The position numbers and the translations under genes are program-made. Positions 1 through 6,382 of a stretch of 15,813 nucleotides of DNA are shown one piece after another; within the stretch, counting starts at the first letter, position 1; the number at the start of each line of letters is the position of its first letter. The stretch covers positions 1 to 15,813 of the forward strand of contig CAZCZZ010000076.1 of the NCBI GenBank assembly GCA_964503335.1, written 5' to 3'. The stretch comes from CAZCZZ01 sp964503335 (GTDB taxonomy: Bacteria > Verrucomicrobiota > Kiritimatiellia > CAIVKH01). The notes below the pieces were generated by a model. It was given only the letters and a program-made list of their open reading frames with translations, was not told the DNA's origin and did no database searches.

Positions 1-85
1 CGTGTTGTTGTTGATCAGGATCGGCCCTTGCCCCCGTCTTTGGTGGAGAGCCTCCGGCTTGGCCGTGCCATGAGCGAATCGGCAG

Positions 86-183
<98 letters not shown>

Positions 184-203
184 CGCTCAAGAGCCTTTAA
201 TCA

Positions 204-238
204 GTAAACAGTGATCCGTGATCCGTAAAGAGAATACG
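204..238. repeat. Short tract of 7-base degenerate repeats
   Basis: Read in steps of seven from 204, the tract gives GTAAACA, GTGATCC, GTGATCC, GTAAAGA and GAATACG. The first four units fit a G-T-R-A-W pattern. It lies between the release-factor gene and tRNA-Ser. It resembles the heptad elements at 1767-1836 and 4810-4886 in unit length and in starting units with a G-purine-rich core, but it is shorter and has no inverted half. Membership of the same family is an inference. Confidence 0.5.
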
Positions 239-262
239 CCGACTAAGCCTTGCCTGCAGGGA

Positions 263-673
263 TCAGTCGAATCCGACGGACCTTCGATTGGCCTTCTTCT
301 GACCATGCTGGCGCTTATCGTCCATCATGCGGGCCTTCTGACGGCGTGATTTCTTGCGCTTTTGGCGCCGGATACGTTCAAATTCTTGCTGTTTTGCGCT
401 GGCCGCGCCCTTGATTCTCGCCTCTATCCGGTCGCAAAGCTCCCGACGGGCAAAGAATCGGTTCATGGCCTGGGAACGCTCCCGTTGGCACTTCACCTCG
501 ATACCCGTCGGCTTGTGCATGAGGTAGACGCAGGACGAGGTCTTGTTGACCTTCTGCCCACCCGCGCCCGATCCTTTCACAAACCGTTCATCCAGATCAT
601 GTTCCGCGATTCCAAGGCTCGACATCCGGAGTTGGAGGTGTTCCTTGCTTGAGTTTGAGACCGGACCGTTCAT
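263..673 (-). CDS. Small GGQ-type release factor-like ribosome rescue protein (ArfB/MTRFR-like)
   Basis: This 136-residue protein consists of the peptidyl-tRNA hydrolysis domain of class I release factors, without the codon-recognition domains. The catalytic GGQ is at residues 38-40 in the context GSGAGGQKVNKTSSC. It is followed by a segment ending in an RSQxxNR-type motif (about 66-72) and a strongly basic tail from about residue 100. In ArfB/ICT1 proteins such a tail enters the empty mRNA channel of a stalled ribosome. The GxGAGGQxxNKTSxCVxLxHxPTGIxVKC pattern is closest to the MTRFR (C12orf65)-like branch. Expected role: hydrolysing peptidyl-tRNA on stalled ribosomes or released large subunits in the cytoplasm. 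The ATG at 673 has no clear Shine-Dalgarno sequence. An in-frame ATG at 625 is possible and would still keep the GGQ domain. Confidence 0.9.
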   Translation of the reverse strand: MNGPVSNSSKEHLQLRMSSLGIAEHDLDERFVKGSGAGGQKVNKTSSCVYLMHKPTGIEVKCQRERSQAMNRFFARRELCDRIEARIKGAASAKQQEFERIRRQKRKKSRRQKARMMDDKRQHGQKKANRRSVGFD

Positions 674-782
674 GGAAATGGGTTTATGCCCTGTATTTGG
701 GCTGGAGAAAAGGGTGAATCGCTCTTGAACAGTCAGCGCCTCATCGTGTATCTCTTGTGGCTAGAGATTTAGGGAGATGAAT

Positions 783-1574
783 ATGAAACAATTTCTCGGG
801 GCCGCCTTGATTGCATTTACCACCTTCGCAGGTGTCAGTAGAGCCGACCTCGTCATCTCTGCCTTCAACACTCCCGTTACGATCAATTTTGACGGATTTA
901 CGGCCGGTGGGTTTAATCCGACGCCCGGGGCCACGCAGCTGGATTCCGACGACATTTACGCTCGCGGCTTCAGCGACCTTTGGGTCGGCAGCGTCCAGCC
1001 CGCCTTTGGTGGATCGAGTTCGAATGCAGGCGACTATGCACGTGGTAACGGTACCGACGCAGCAAGCACGGCGGGTATCTACAATTTCACAAACACAGGC
1101 AGTGCGGCGCTGGGCATTCAGCCGACAGCTGCAGAATTCGGTTCGTTTGGTCTCGTCCGCTTGCGCTTGCTCAACCAGACAGGTTCTTCAATCACCGACT
1201 GGACTATTTCGTATGACCTGTATAGTCGCAGCACGAGCGGCGGCACCCGGACACAGGTTGTTTCGTTCGCCCTGTCTTCGGATGATTTCGTATCCAGTTC
1301 CAACAGCGTTGCTGGCCTGTCCGGTCTCGCGCTGTCGACCGCGACCTGGTCAACCAACAGCTTCAGCTCGAGCGGTCTCTCCTTGAGTGTTGCCGACAAC
1401 AATTACGTCTATCTGCAGTTCTCCTCGGCTGACGCAGGTGGAACGGGAGGCCGACCGAAGTTCGCGTTCGACAACATCACGATTACCGCTGTTCCCGAGC
1501 CTACAACCGTGATCATGTTCGCCATGGGATTCGGTACGCTGGCCGCTGCGCATCGACGCCGGTTCCACACGTAA
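783..1574 (+). CDS. PEP-CTERM sorting domain exported protein
   Basis: This is a 263-residue exported protein. It has an N-terminal signal peptide (hydrophobic run at about 4-17, then a VSRA-type cleavage site). The body is rich in Ser, Thr, Gly and Asn and low in charge. The C-terminal tail is a PEP-CTERM signal: VPEP at 237-240, a hydrophobic segment, then HRRR near the end. In the exosortase/PEP-CTERM system this tail is cleaved and the protein is sent to the cell surface or exopolysaccharide matrix. No exosortase gene is in the window. The body matches no enzyme family I recognise. The start is taken at 783 because AGGGAG (771-776) is correctly spaced from it; the in-frame ATG at 777 touches that sequence. 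The gene diverges from the release-factor gene and ends in a strong terminator. Confidence 0.9.
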   Translation: MKQFLGAALIAFTTFAGVSRADLVISAFNTPVTINFDGFTAGGFNPTPGATQLDSDDIYARGFSDLWVGSVQPAFGGSSSNAGDYARGNGTDAASTAGIYNFTNTGSAALGIQPTAAEFGSFGLVRLRLLNQTGSSITDWTISYDLYSRSTSGGTRTQVVSFALSSDDFVSSSNSVAGLSGLALSTATWSTNSFSSSGLSLSVADNNYVYLQFSSADAGGTGGRPKFAFDNITITAVPEPTTVIMFAMGFGTLAAAHRRRFHT

Positions 1575-1594
1575 GACCAAGACGGCTGAACTTC

Positions 1595-1631
1595 ACAAGC
1601 CCCGGAGTTCACTCCGGGGCTTGTTTTTTTT
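1595..1631 (+). terminator. Intrinsic terminator after the PEP-CTERM gene
   Basis: A perfect 14-bp inverted repeat (1595-1608 with 1611-1624) encloses a TC centre and is followed by a run of eight T (1624-1631). It begins 20 bases after the PEP-CTERM stop codon and insulates that gene from tRNA-His. Confidence 0.95.
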
Positions 1632-1668
1632 GAGTCCTTCGCTTAAACAACCACCCTGATTTTCTGAC

Positions 1669-1745
1669 GGTGGCCGTAGCTCAGTTGGTAGAGCGGCAGA
1701 TTGTGGTTCTGCATGTCGCGGGTTCAAATCCCGTCGGTCACCCCA
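1669..1745 (+). tRNA. tRNA-His (anticodon GTG)
   Basis: The acceptor stem GTGGCCG (1670-1676) pairs with CGGTCAC (1735-1741). The anticodon loop TTGTGGT gives GTG. The T arm is GCGGG-TTCAAAT-CCCGT, with a terminal G-T pair. The discriminator is C (1742) and CCA is encoded (1743-1745). The G at 1669 can serve as the extra G-1 opposite C73, the identity element specific to histidine tRNA. The D arm contains AGCTCAGTTGGTAGAGC. Confidence 0.98.
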
Positions 1746-1766
1746 CCTCTCCCCACCCCTTCGCCC

Positions 1767-1836
1767 GAGATTTGAAATTTGAGATCTGAGACTTGAAATC
1801 GGACTCGCATCTCGAATCTCGCATTTCGAATCTCCG
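1767..1836. repeat. Heptad repeat element, ten 7-base units with inverted halves
   Basis: The tract divides without gaps into ten 7-mers. The first five follow GARAYYT-like forms (GAGATTT, GAAATTT, GAGATCT, GAGACTT, GAAATCG). From the sixth on, the units look like reverse complements (ATCTCGA, ATCTCGC, ATTTCGA). The right half reverse-complemented aligns to the left half over about 33 bases, with mismatches mainly at the last two positions of each unit, so a long imperfect hairpin is possible. It ends 2 bases from the stop codon of pgpA and could act as the 3' end structure of the minus-strand operon. Compare 4810-4886. Confidence 0.75.
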
Positions 1837-1838
1837 CC

Positions 1839-2324
1839 TTAAAGCCACCCCGTTTGCCTTGCCGCATAGAGCAGTCCTTGGATCGTGGCCAGGGCGTAGA
1901 AGCTGGCGAAAAGGTCGTCGATGACGATTCCCATGCCGCCTTTGACCGATTGAAGTCCGCGCGCGGGTGGTGGCTTAAGGATGTCGAAGAACCGCGCTAC
2001 GCCGAACACGACAGCCCAAACGAGGAGCTGCTTCGGCAGGTCGAGCTGCATCGGCACGCCCAGGGTGCAAATTGGAAGGAGCATGTACTCGTCGGCTACG
2101 ATCCGTCCATCGTCCTTCTTCCCGTACTCCTTCTCGGCCACGTCGCAGACGTAGACCGCTACGAGAACAAGCAGCGCGCAGAAGAGAATCTGGCCCGGCA
2201 GGCTCGGGCACATGTGGACGAGGTACGCCAGAGGGATTCCCGGAAGGGAGCCGACCGTTCCGGAGGCGAAGGGACTGAATCCAAGCCCGAAACCGCTCGC
2301 GAGGAAGATGCTGATTCTCTTCAT
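1839..2324 (-). CDS. pgpA: Phosphatidylglycerophosphatase A
   Basis: This 161-residue inner-membrane enzyme removes phosphate from phosphatidylglycerophosphate to give phosphatidylglycerol. The family signatures are in order: SGTVGSLPG at 21-29, KDDGRIVADE at 70-79 (usually KDPGxIVxDE), FDxxKPxP within 113-120, and GGMGIVIDD at 129-137. The conserved acidic residues of the DxxxxxDE and DD motifs are present. Hydrophobic segments at about 45-60 and 100-113, plus one near the C-terminus, fit membrane insertion. Length is typical. It is the last gene of the minus-strand cluster. Its ATG overlaps the stop of the upstream gene (ATGA), suggesting translational coupling. Confidence 0.96.
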   Translation of the reverse strand: MKRISIFLASGFGLGFSPFASGTVGSLPGIPLAYLVHMCPSLPGQILFCALLVLVAVYVCDVAEKEYGKKDDGRIVADEYMLLPICTLGVPMQLDLPKQLLVWAVVFGVARFFDILKPPPARGLQSVKGGMGIVIDDLFASFYALATIQGLLYAARQTGWL

Positions 2325-3901
2325 GGCCCATCGCTCCTATTGACTGCGCCCGCATCAAGGTGAACAGCAATCCGATCGGTCTTCACCCGCACCGTGGCCC
2401 GCAACGACTTCATGGGCGCAATGGCATCGATCCATGCCTTGGCCTCGTTTAACCGCTGTCTCATGGGTTGCGACTTCTCGGCATCTTCCGCAGCGAGCTT
2501 CAATGCATATGCCGTGATGGCGACGCGGAAAGCCTTCGCCCCGTCGTCCAGATCCAGCCAGAGGCTCGCGTCGTCCCCGCCGTTCTGCACATTCCACTCC
2601 CTTGCTCCAGCCGGAGCCGGGCGTGCAAGCAGATTGGTCAACCCTTCCACGTTGCTCGCAAAGACAAGCCATGAGCCCGACACCGTGTAGGCAAGGAGTT
2701 CATCTTTCGGGGATCGAGCGTACGGTGTATCGGCCGTGCTCTCCACGGCGTAGACGCGCTGGGAACCAACGACCAATTCCTGCGGAACCAAACCCCAGCG
2801 ATTCATCGCATTCAAGGCATCCATACGCGCCACGACATTCGTTTCAGGCGCTGCATCTCCTTCCACCGGAACCGCGGCAAGAATCGTCGGCATCTTGATC
2901 CCCTTGAAGCGTCCGCTGAGATCACCGGCCATCGCCGCCAGCGCAATCTCCCCGGCTCCGACGTCCGTTGCGAGTCCGAGTGTCTCCCGCGGCAACGTCA
3001 TGCGACTGTCACCCGCGAGGCGCTGCAAAAGGCCCGACCTCAAGAACGCCACGGCCACGGGACCATCCTTCCAGCACGCTTCCAAATCGTCGTGTGCCAC
3101 CGCAGGTTCTGCGTCCTTGGCGAGTTCGCCCTTCGTCCAGGGCAGCTCCACATCGGCGTTGATGCTGTTCGGGCCTAGATGGTGAATGTCGAAGAAGCCG
3201 CGCGGGGCGGAGTAGATGCCCGACTTCTCGCGCCACGTGAACCAGCCTCGGTCCGGTGTGTTCGTATCAGGGAGCGGCATCAGGTCCGGGTTCCTCGTAC
3301 GGAAGAAGGAGGGATACGTGCCGTCAAAACAGTCAAGGACCGAAGCCGTCGTGGCAGCGCGCTTGGAGATTGTGCCGATCACCATGCCTTCGACGAAGGC
3401 GAACGATATGACGTCGGCGCTTTTCGAGACGCGCGGATCAACCATCCAGATGTGATGTCCCGCGCGATCAAAGGCATGCTTGATCCCCTTTCCTTTCGAC
3501 CAGTACAGCATCCAGCGCAGGCGCTGGCTGCCCGACCCCAGCCAGCTCGCAAAGACCCATGCTGTTTCGCCGGCTGGTCCCAAACGGGGAACGTAGGCAA
3601 AGAGTGTTTCCTGCCCCGCAAGCCGCTTGAGCCAGGGCCCTGCATCGGCACCGTCCGCCGCAGAGTCGAGATCGTCCTCGTCGAAGCCGAGTGACAGTAG
3701 AAGCGACCGGGTTACCGGGTTCGTGGCCAGATCGCCCCAGCGTCCGGCAAGATTGTGATGCGCGCTGACGAACGTCGCCTGCGCGGGAATCGCGCGGTAG
3801 AGATCAAGCGGCCGATGCGGAATATAGAGGGACCAGAATATGGTCCCTGCCGCAAAGAGCAGCGCGAGCGCCCAGAAACTGATGCGTCGAAGCATCCTCA
3901 T
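2321..3901 (-). CDS. Membrane-anchored protein of unknown function
   Basis: This 526-residue protein has a short basic N-terminus and one hydrophobic segment at about residues 7-26, with no evident cleavage site. It is therefore probably anchored in the inner membrane with a large periplasmic part. The exported part has no enzymatic motif I can recognise. It begins with a conserved-looking stretch about IPAQATFVSAHHNLAGRW (38-55) and continues as mixed alpha/beta sequence to a charged C-terminus. The opening pattern faintly recalls DUF3352-type proteins, but this is a guess. It overlaps pyrD upstream and pgpA downstream by 4 bases each (ATGA), so it is almost surely cotranslated with them. 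The coupling to PgpA suggests, without proving, a cell-envelope role. Confidence 0.85.
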   Translation of the reverse strand: MRMLRRISFWALALLFAAGTIFWSLYIPHRPLDLYRAIPAQATFVSAHHNLAGRWGDLATNPVTRSLLLSLGFDEDDLDSAADGADAGPWLKRLAGQETLFAYVPRLGPAGETAWVFASWLGSGSQRLRWMLYWSKGKGIKHAFDRAGHHIWMVDPRVSKSADVISFAFVEGMVIGTISKRAATTASVLDCFDGTYPSFFRTRNPDLMPLPDTNTPDRGWFTWREKSGIYSAPRGFFDIHHLGPNSINADVELPWTKGELAKDAEPAVAHDDLEACWKDGPVAVAFLRSGLLQRLAGDSRMTLPRETLGLATDVGAGEIALAAMAGDLSGRFKGIKMPTILAAVPVEGDAAPETNVVARMDALNAMNRWGLVPQELVVGSQRVYAVESTADTPYARSPKDELLAYTVSGSWLVFASNVEGLTNLLARPAPAGAREWNVQNGGDDASLWLDLDDGAKAFRVAITAYALKLAAEDAEKSQPMRQRLNEAKAWIDAIAPMKSLRATVRVKTDRIAVHLDAGAVNRSDGP

Positions 3902-4809
3902 GCCAGCACGGTTCCGACCAGGTCCTGGACGCGGGCGATCCCGTGATCCGCCAGATACTTCTCGATGCCGGCCACCACATTGATCGCCGTATCGGGATTG
4001 GTGAAATTGGCCGTGCCCACGGCCACTGCGCTGGCGCCGACAATCAAGAATTCTAGTGCGTCATCGGCGCTGTAGATTCCACCGATGCCGATCACTGGTA
4101 TCTTCACGGCTTTGGCCGCCTGCCAGACAAGGCGAATAGCGATCGGTTTGATCGCGGGCCCCGTGAGGCCACCCGTCTTGTTCGAGAGCTTCGGAAGCTT
4201 CGTCTCGATATCCACCGCCATGGCCGGGAAGGAATTGATGAGCGAAATCGCGTCGGCACCGCATTCCTCCGACGCCTTCGCGTAGGCCGCGATATCGGAC
4301 ACATTCGGGGCGAGCTTGGGAATCATCGGCAGCTTCGTCGCCTTGCGAATAGCCGCGATGACCCGCTTGAACATGTCGAGGTCCGTGCCGAACATTGCGC
4401 TGCCCTCTTTGACATTCGGACAGGACACATTGACCTCAAGGCCTGCAATGCCAGGGACCTCGCTGAAAAGCCGCGCCACTTCCGCATACTCCTCAATCGT
4501 CTTGCCCCAGATGTTCACGATCACCGGGACGTCGTACTTGCGCAGGAACGGCATGTACTCGGCCACGAAGCCTTCCACGCCGGGACCGGGCAAACCGATC
4601 GCATTGATCAGTCCGCTGGACACCTCAACCGTGCGCGGCGTGGCATTGCCCTTCGTCGGCTTGAGGCAAATGCCCTTCACGACAATGGCGCCCAGCTTGT
4701 TGAGGTCGATCAGTTCGGCGTATTCAGGCCCGTAGCCAAACGTGCCCGACGCGACCATGACCGGATTCTTCATCCGGATGCCGCCGATGTTGGTGGAGAG
4801 GGAGGGCAT
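3898..4809 (-). CDS. pyrD: Dihydroorotate dehydrogenase B (NAD+), catalytic subunit
   Basis: This 303-residue FMN-containing TIM-barrel subunit oxidises dihydroorotate to orotate in pyrimidine synthesis. Family motifs: NPVMVASGTFGYG at 15-27, VKG with Lys45, NAIGLPGPG at 69-77, NVSCPN at 127-132 with the class 1 catalytic base Cys130, a KLAPNVSDI segment (165-173), GGLTGPAIKPIA at 213-224 and the phosphate-binding GIGGI at 241-245. The Cys base and the neighbouring pyrK identify the 1B (NAD-linked) type. The N-terminus fits the family (MxxLSxNIxG), so the ATG at 4809 is right. However, the sequence before it is a heptad repeat element with no Shine-Dalgarno. The stop overlaps the start of the next gene by 4 bases. 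Confidence 0.97.
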   Translation of the reverse strand: MPSLSTNIGGIRMKNPVMVASGTFGYGPEYAELIDLNKLGAIVVKGICLKPTKGNATPRTVEVSSGLINAIGLPGPGVEGFVAEYMPFLRKYDVPVIVNIWGKTIEEYAEVARLFSEVPGIAGLEVNVSCPNVKEGSAMFGTDLDMFKRVIAAIRKATKLPMIPKLAPNVSDIAAYAKASEECGADAISLINSFPAMAVDIETKLPKLSNKTGGLTGPAIKPIAIRLVWQAAKAVKIPVIGIGGIYSADDALEFLIVGASAVAVGTANFTNPDTAINVVAGIEKYLADHGIARVQDLVGTVLA

Positions 4810-4886
4810 GAGATACGAGATGTGAGATACGAGATGCGAGAACGAGATTCAGATTTCAAATCTCGAATTTCAAATTTCGTATTTCT
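4810..4886. repeat. Heptad repeat element filling the pyrK-pyrD gap
   Basis: Eleven consecutive 7-mers fit without gaps. Units 1-4 follow GAGATRY (GAGATAC, GAGATGT, GAGATAC, GAGATGC). Units 7-11 are the reverse-complement type (AATCTCG, AATTTCA, AATTTCG). Units 5-6 form the turn. The two halves are roughly inverted, so an imperfect hairpin can form in the mRNA. The element starts on the base next to the pyrD ATG and stops 3 bases from the pyrK stop codon, so it makes up essentially the entire spacer. Confidence 0.8.
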
Positions 4887-4889
4887 CTT

Positions 4890-5678
4890 CTATCCCTCCT
4901 TCCACGCAATTTCCCGTGCATCGAACACCGGGCCTTCTCGGCAAGACCGTGCCCACGCCCAGCCGTTCTCTTCGTCTTTGACCTTGATCACGCACGTCAG
5001 GCAGGCGCCGACGCCGCAGCCCATGTTGTTATCGACTGAAACCCACGCCGTCCATTCCTCATTCAGCGCGCGCTCGGCGACCGCGCGAAGCATTCCGCCT
5101 GGTCCACAGCAAAACAGCTCGGGGTCGCGCCCGCCGGATTCGGACGTCCACCACAGATCGAGGGCCTGCGTCACAAGACCCTTGTGGCCGAGCGAGCCGT
5201 CCTCGGTCGTGACGCGCACATCCCAGCCAAGGGCCTGGAATTCGGAAACGCACAGGATGTCCTTCGCCTTGCGCCCGCCGAAAAAGGCCACGCCTTTGAC
5301 GGGTGAAGAACGCGCGAGAAGATAGAGCGCCGCCATGCCGTAACCGCCAGCGACGATGATCGGATACTTGCCCGCTTGGGGGATCGGGTAGCCGCGACCG
5401 AGCGGACCAATCAAGCTGACGGACTCACCGGGCTTGAGGTGCCGGAGCGTCCGCGTGCCCTTGCCCACGTCTTTATAGAGAATCGCAAGCTGATCTCCGT
5501 CCGCTTTGAACACGCTGAACGGCCGACGCAACAGGCACTCGCCCAGATGCGGAATCTGGACATGCACGAACTGACCCGGCTTCACCGATGGCGCAATACC
5601 GGGCGCACGCATCACAAGGAGGCTGTAGCCCCCTTGAATGGCCTCATGCTTCAACACTTCTGCGTTTTCGAGTTTCAC
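4890..5678 (-). CDS. pyrK: Dihydroorotate dehydrogenase B, electron transfer subunit
   Basis: This 262-residue FAD and [2Fe-2S] protein passes electrons from PyrD to NAD+ as part of the PyrD2-PyrK2 complex. The ferredoxin-reductase fold shows the FAD-binding RRPFS at 51-55, the glycine-rich GGYGMAALYLLA at 111-122 (usually GGxGxAPLxxLA) and a CCGPGGML nucleotide-binding loop at 190-197. The iron-sulfur ligands are Cys221, Cys226, Cys229 and Cys246, in DNNMGCGVGACLTC and SCREGPVF. The start is GTG (5676-5678), with GAGGTG about 12 bases upstream, inside the end of the PIN gene. It begins 3 bases after the PIN stop codon. Length is normal for the family. Confidence 0.97.
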   Translation of the reverse strand: MKLENAEVLKHEAIQGGYSLLVMRAPGIAPSVKPGQFVHVQIPHLGECLLRRPFSVFKADGDQLAILYKDVGKGTRTLRHLKPGESVSLIGPLGRGYPIPQAGKYPIIVAGGYGMAALYLLARSSPVKGVAFFGGRKAKDILCVSEFQALGWDVRVTTEDGSLGHKGLVTQALDLWWTSESGGRDPELFCCGPGGMLRAVAERALNEEWTAWVSVDNNMGCGVGACLTCVIKVKDEENGWAWARSCREGPVFDAREIAWKEG

Positions 5679-5681
5679 AAG

Positions 5682-6095
5682 CTAGCCGATCACCTCGAAA
5701 CCGAGACTGGCTGCTGCACGGGCCATCTGCAAGTCATGTGTTGCGACGGTGCTCAGTTTGGGGTTACCCCCCCGGGTAGCCAGAGCGCTCGCCACATGCA
5801 AGGCATCGAGTGTCGCGACAACGGTTGGGAATGATCCCCCGGCGCGCGTCATGATCTCCTTCGTGACAGGTATGAGGTCGAGGCGGTCCGTCACCTCACC
5901 GAGCCTAGTCTCGAGCTCTGCCCGCTCCTTGTCGCCAATCTGCTGAAGCAGGCGGGATCGGTCGATCGCTCGATGGCATTCCAGCAGCAGGAGCTCGCTC
6001 GAGTACACGTGCGTCCACATATGCCAGGATGTGAGGGCGTCGGGTTGTTGGAAAAGTCGTCGAAGGACGACCGATGTATCAACGTATACGGTCAC
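5682..6095 (-). CDS. PIN-domain ribonuclease toxin (VapC-like)
   Basis: This 137-residue PIN domain carries the four acidic metal ligands typical of VapC toxins: Asp6 in YVDTS, Glu39 in LLLLECHRA, Asp97 in TLDALHVA and Asp121 in ATHDLQMARAA. VapC proteins cleave RNA, often tRNA or 23S rRNA, when not bound by antitoxin. It starts with GTG and overlaps the stop of the antitoxin by 4 bases (GTGA), the usual antitoxin-first arrangement. The active-site set is complete, so nothing suggests decay. The RNA target cannot be read from the sequence. Confidence 0.93.
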   Translation of the reverse strand: MTVYVDTSVVLRRLFQQPDALTSWHMWTHVYSSELLLLECHRAIDRSRLLQQIGDKERAELETRLGEVTDRLDLIPVTKEIMTRAGGSFPTVVATLDALHVASALATRGGNPKLSTVATHDLQMARAAASLGFEVIG

Positions 6096-6346
6096 CTTCG
6101 CGCCCTGTCTGCCAGCAAGTCTGCAACGGGATCAAAGGGACGCAGCGGCTTCACTCCGCGAAAGTCCTTGAGATCGGACCACTTCTTCGTGGCGCGACGT
6201 ATCGCGAGTCCTTCCCTGGGTGCCATGGGAACAATCCGCGCCAAAGGCTGACTGTGTGAAGTGATAACCACCTCTTCACCCTTTCGCACATCGCGGAGAT
6301 ACTGGCTTAGTCGGGTCTTTAGCCGTGCTACTGCAACCGTTTTCAT
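6092..6346 (-). CDS. Phd/YefM-type antitoxin paired with the PIN toxin
   Basis: This 84-residue protein has an N-terminal Phd/YefM DNA-binding fold (MKTVAVARLKTRLSQYL, then GEEVVITSHSQPLARIVP at about 23-40). A charged, probably flexible C-terminus should bind and block the toxin. The ATG at 6346 is chosen because Phd proteins start at this point. A longer form starting at TTG (6382), which overlaps the thiL stop, would run through the promoter and operator. No Shine-Dalgarno precedes 6346. The promoter at 6353-6382 places the transcription start at or next to the A of this ATG, so the message may be leaderless. Confidence 0.9.
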   Translation of the reverse strand: MKTVAVARLKTRLSQYLRDVRKGEEVVITSHSQPLARIVPMAPREGLAIRRATKKWSDLKDFRGVKPLRPFDPVADLLADRARR

Positions 6347-6374
6347 GGTCACAATGTAGTCACACGGTGACCAT
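6345..6374. promoter_or_regulatory. Probable antitoxin operator (inverted GTCAC/GTGAC sites)
   Basis: Inverted 8-base arms ATGGTCAC (6345-6352) and GTGACCAT (6367-6374) flank a 14-base centre. A further GTCACA at 6359-6364 lies 11 bases, one helical turn, from the GTCACA at 6348-6353. Together with GTGAC at 6367-6371 it makes a second, tighter inverted repeat. The sites overlap the predicted -10 region and the start codon, which fits repression by the Phd-like antitoxin/toxin complex. Confidence 0.7.
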
Positions 6375-6382
6375 AATGTCAA
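6353..6382 (-). promoter_or_regulatory. Promoter of the toxin-antitoxin pair
   Basis: On the minus strand a consensus -35 box TTGACA (6377-6382) is followed after 18 bases by TACATT (6353-6358) as the -10 box. The expected transcription start, 7 bases further on, falls on the A of the antitoxin ATG at 6346. The -35 box overlaps the thiL stop codon. The overlap with the operator supports a functional site. Confidence 0.65.

Noticed and set aside
725..754. Possible promoter of the PEP-CTERM gene (TTGAAC, 18 bases, TATCTC)
   Set aside because: The boxes match consensus at only 4 and 3 of 6 positions, too weak to call.
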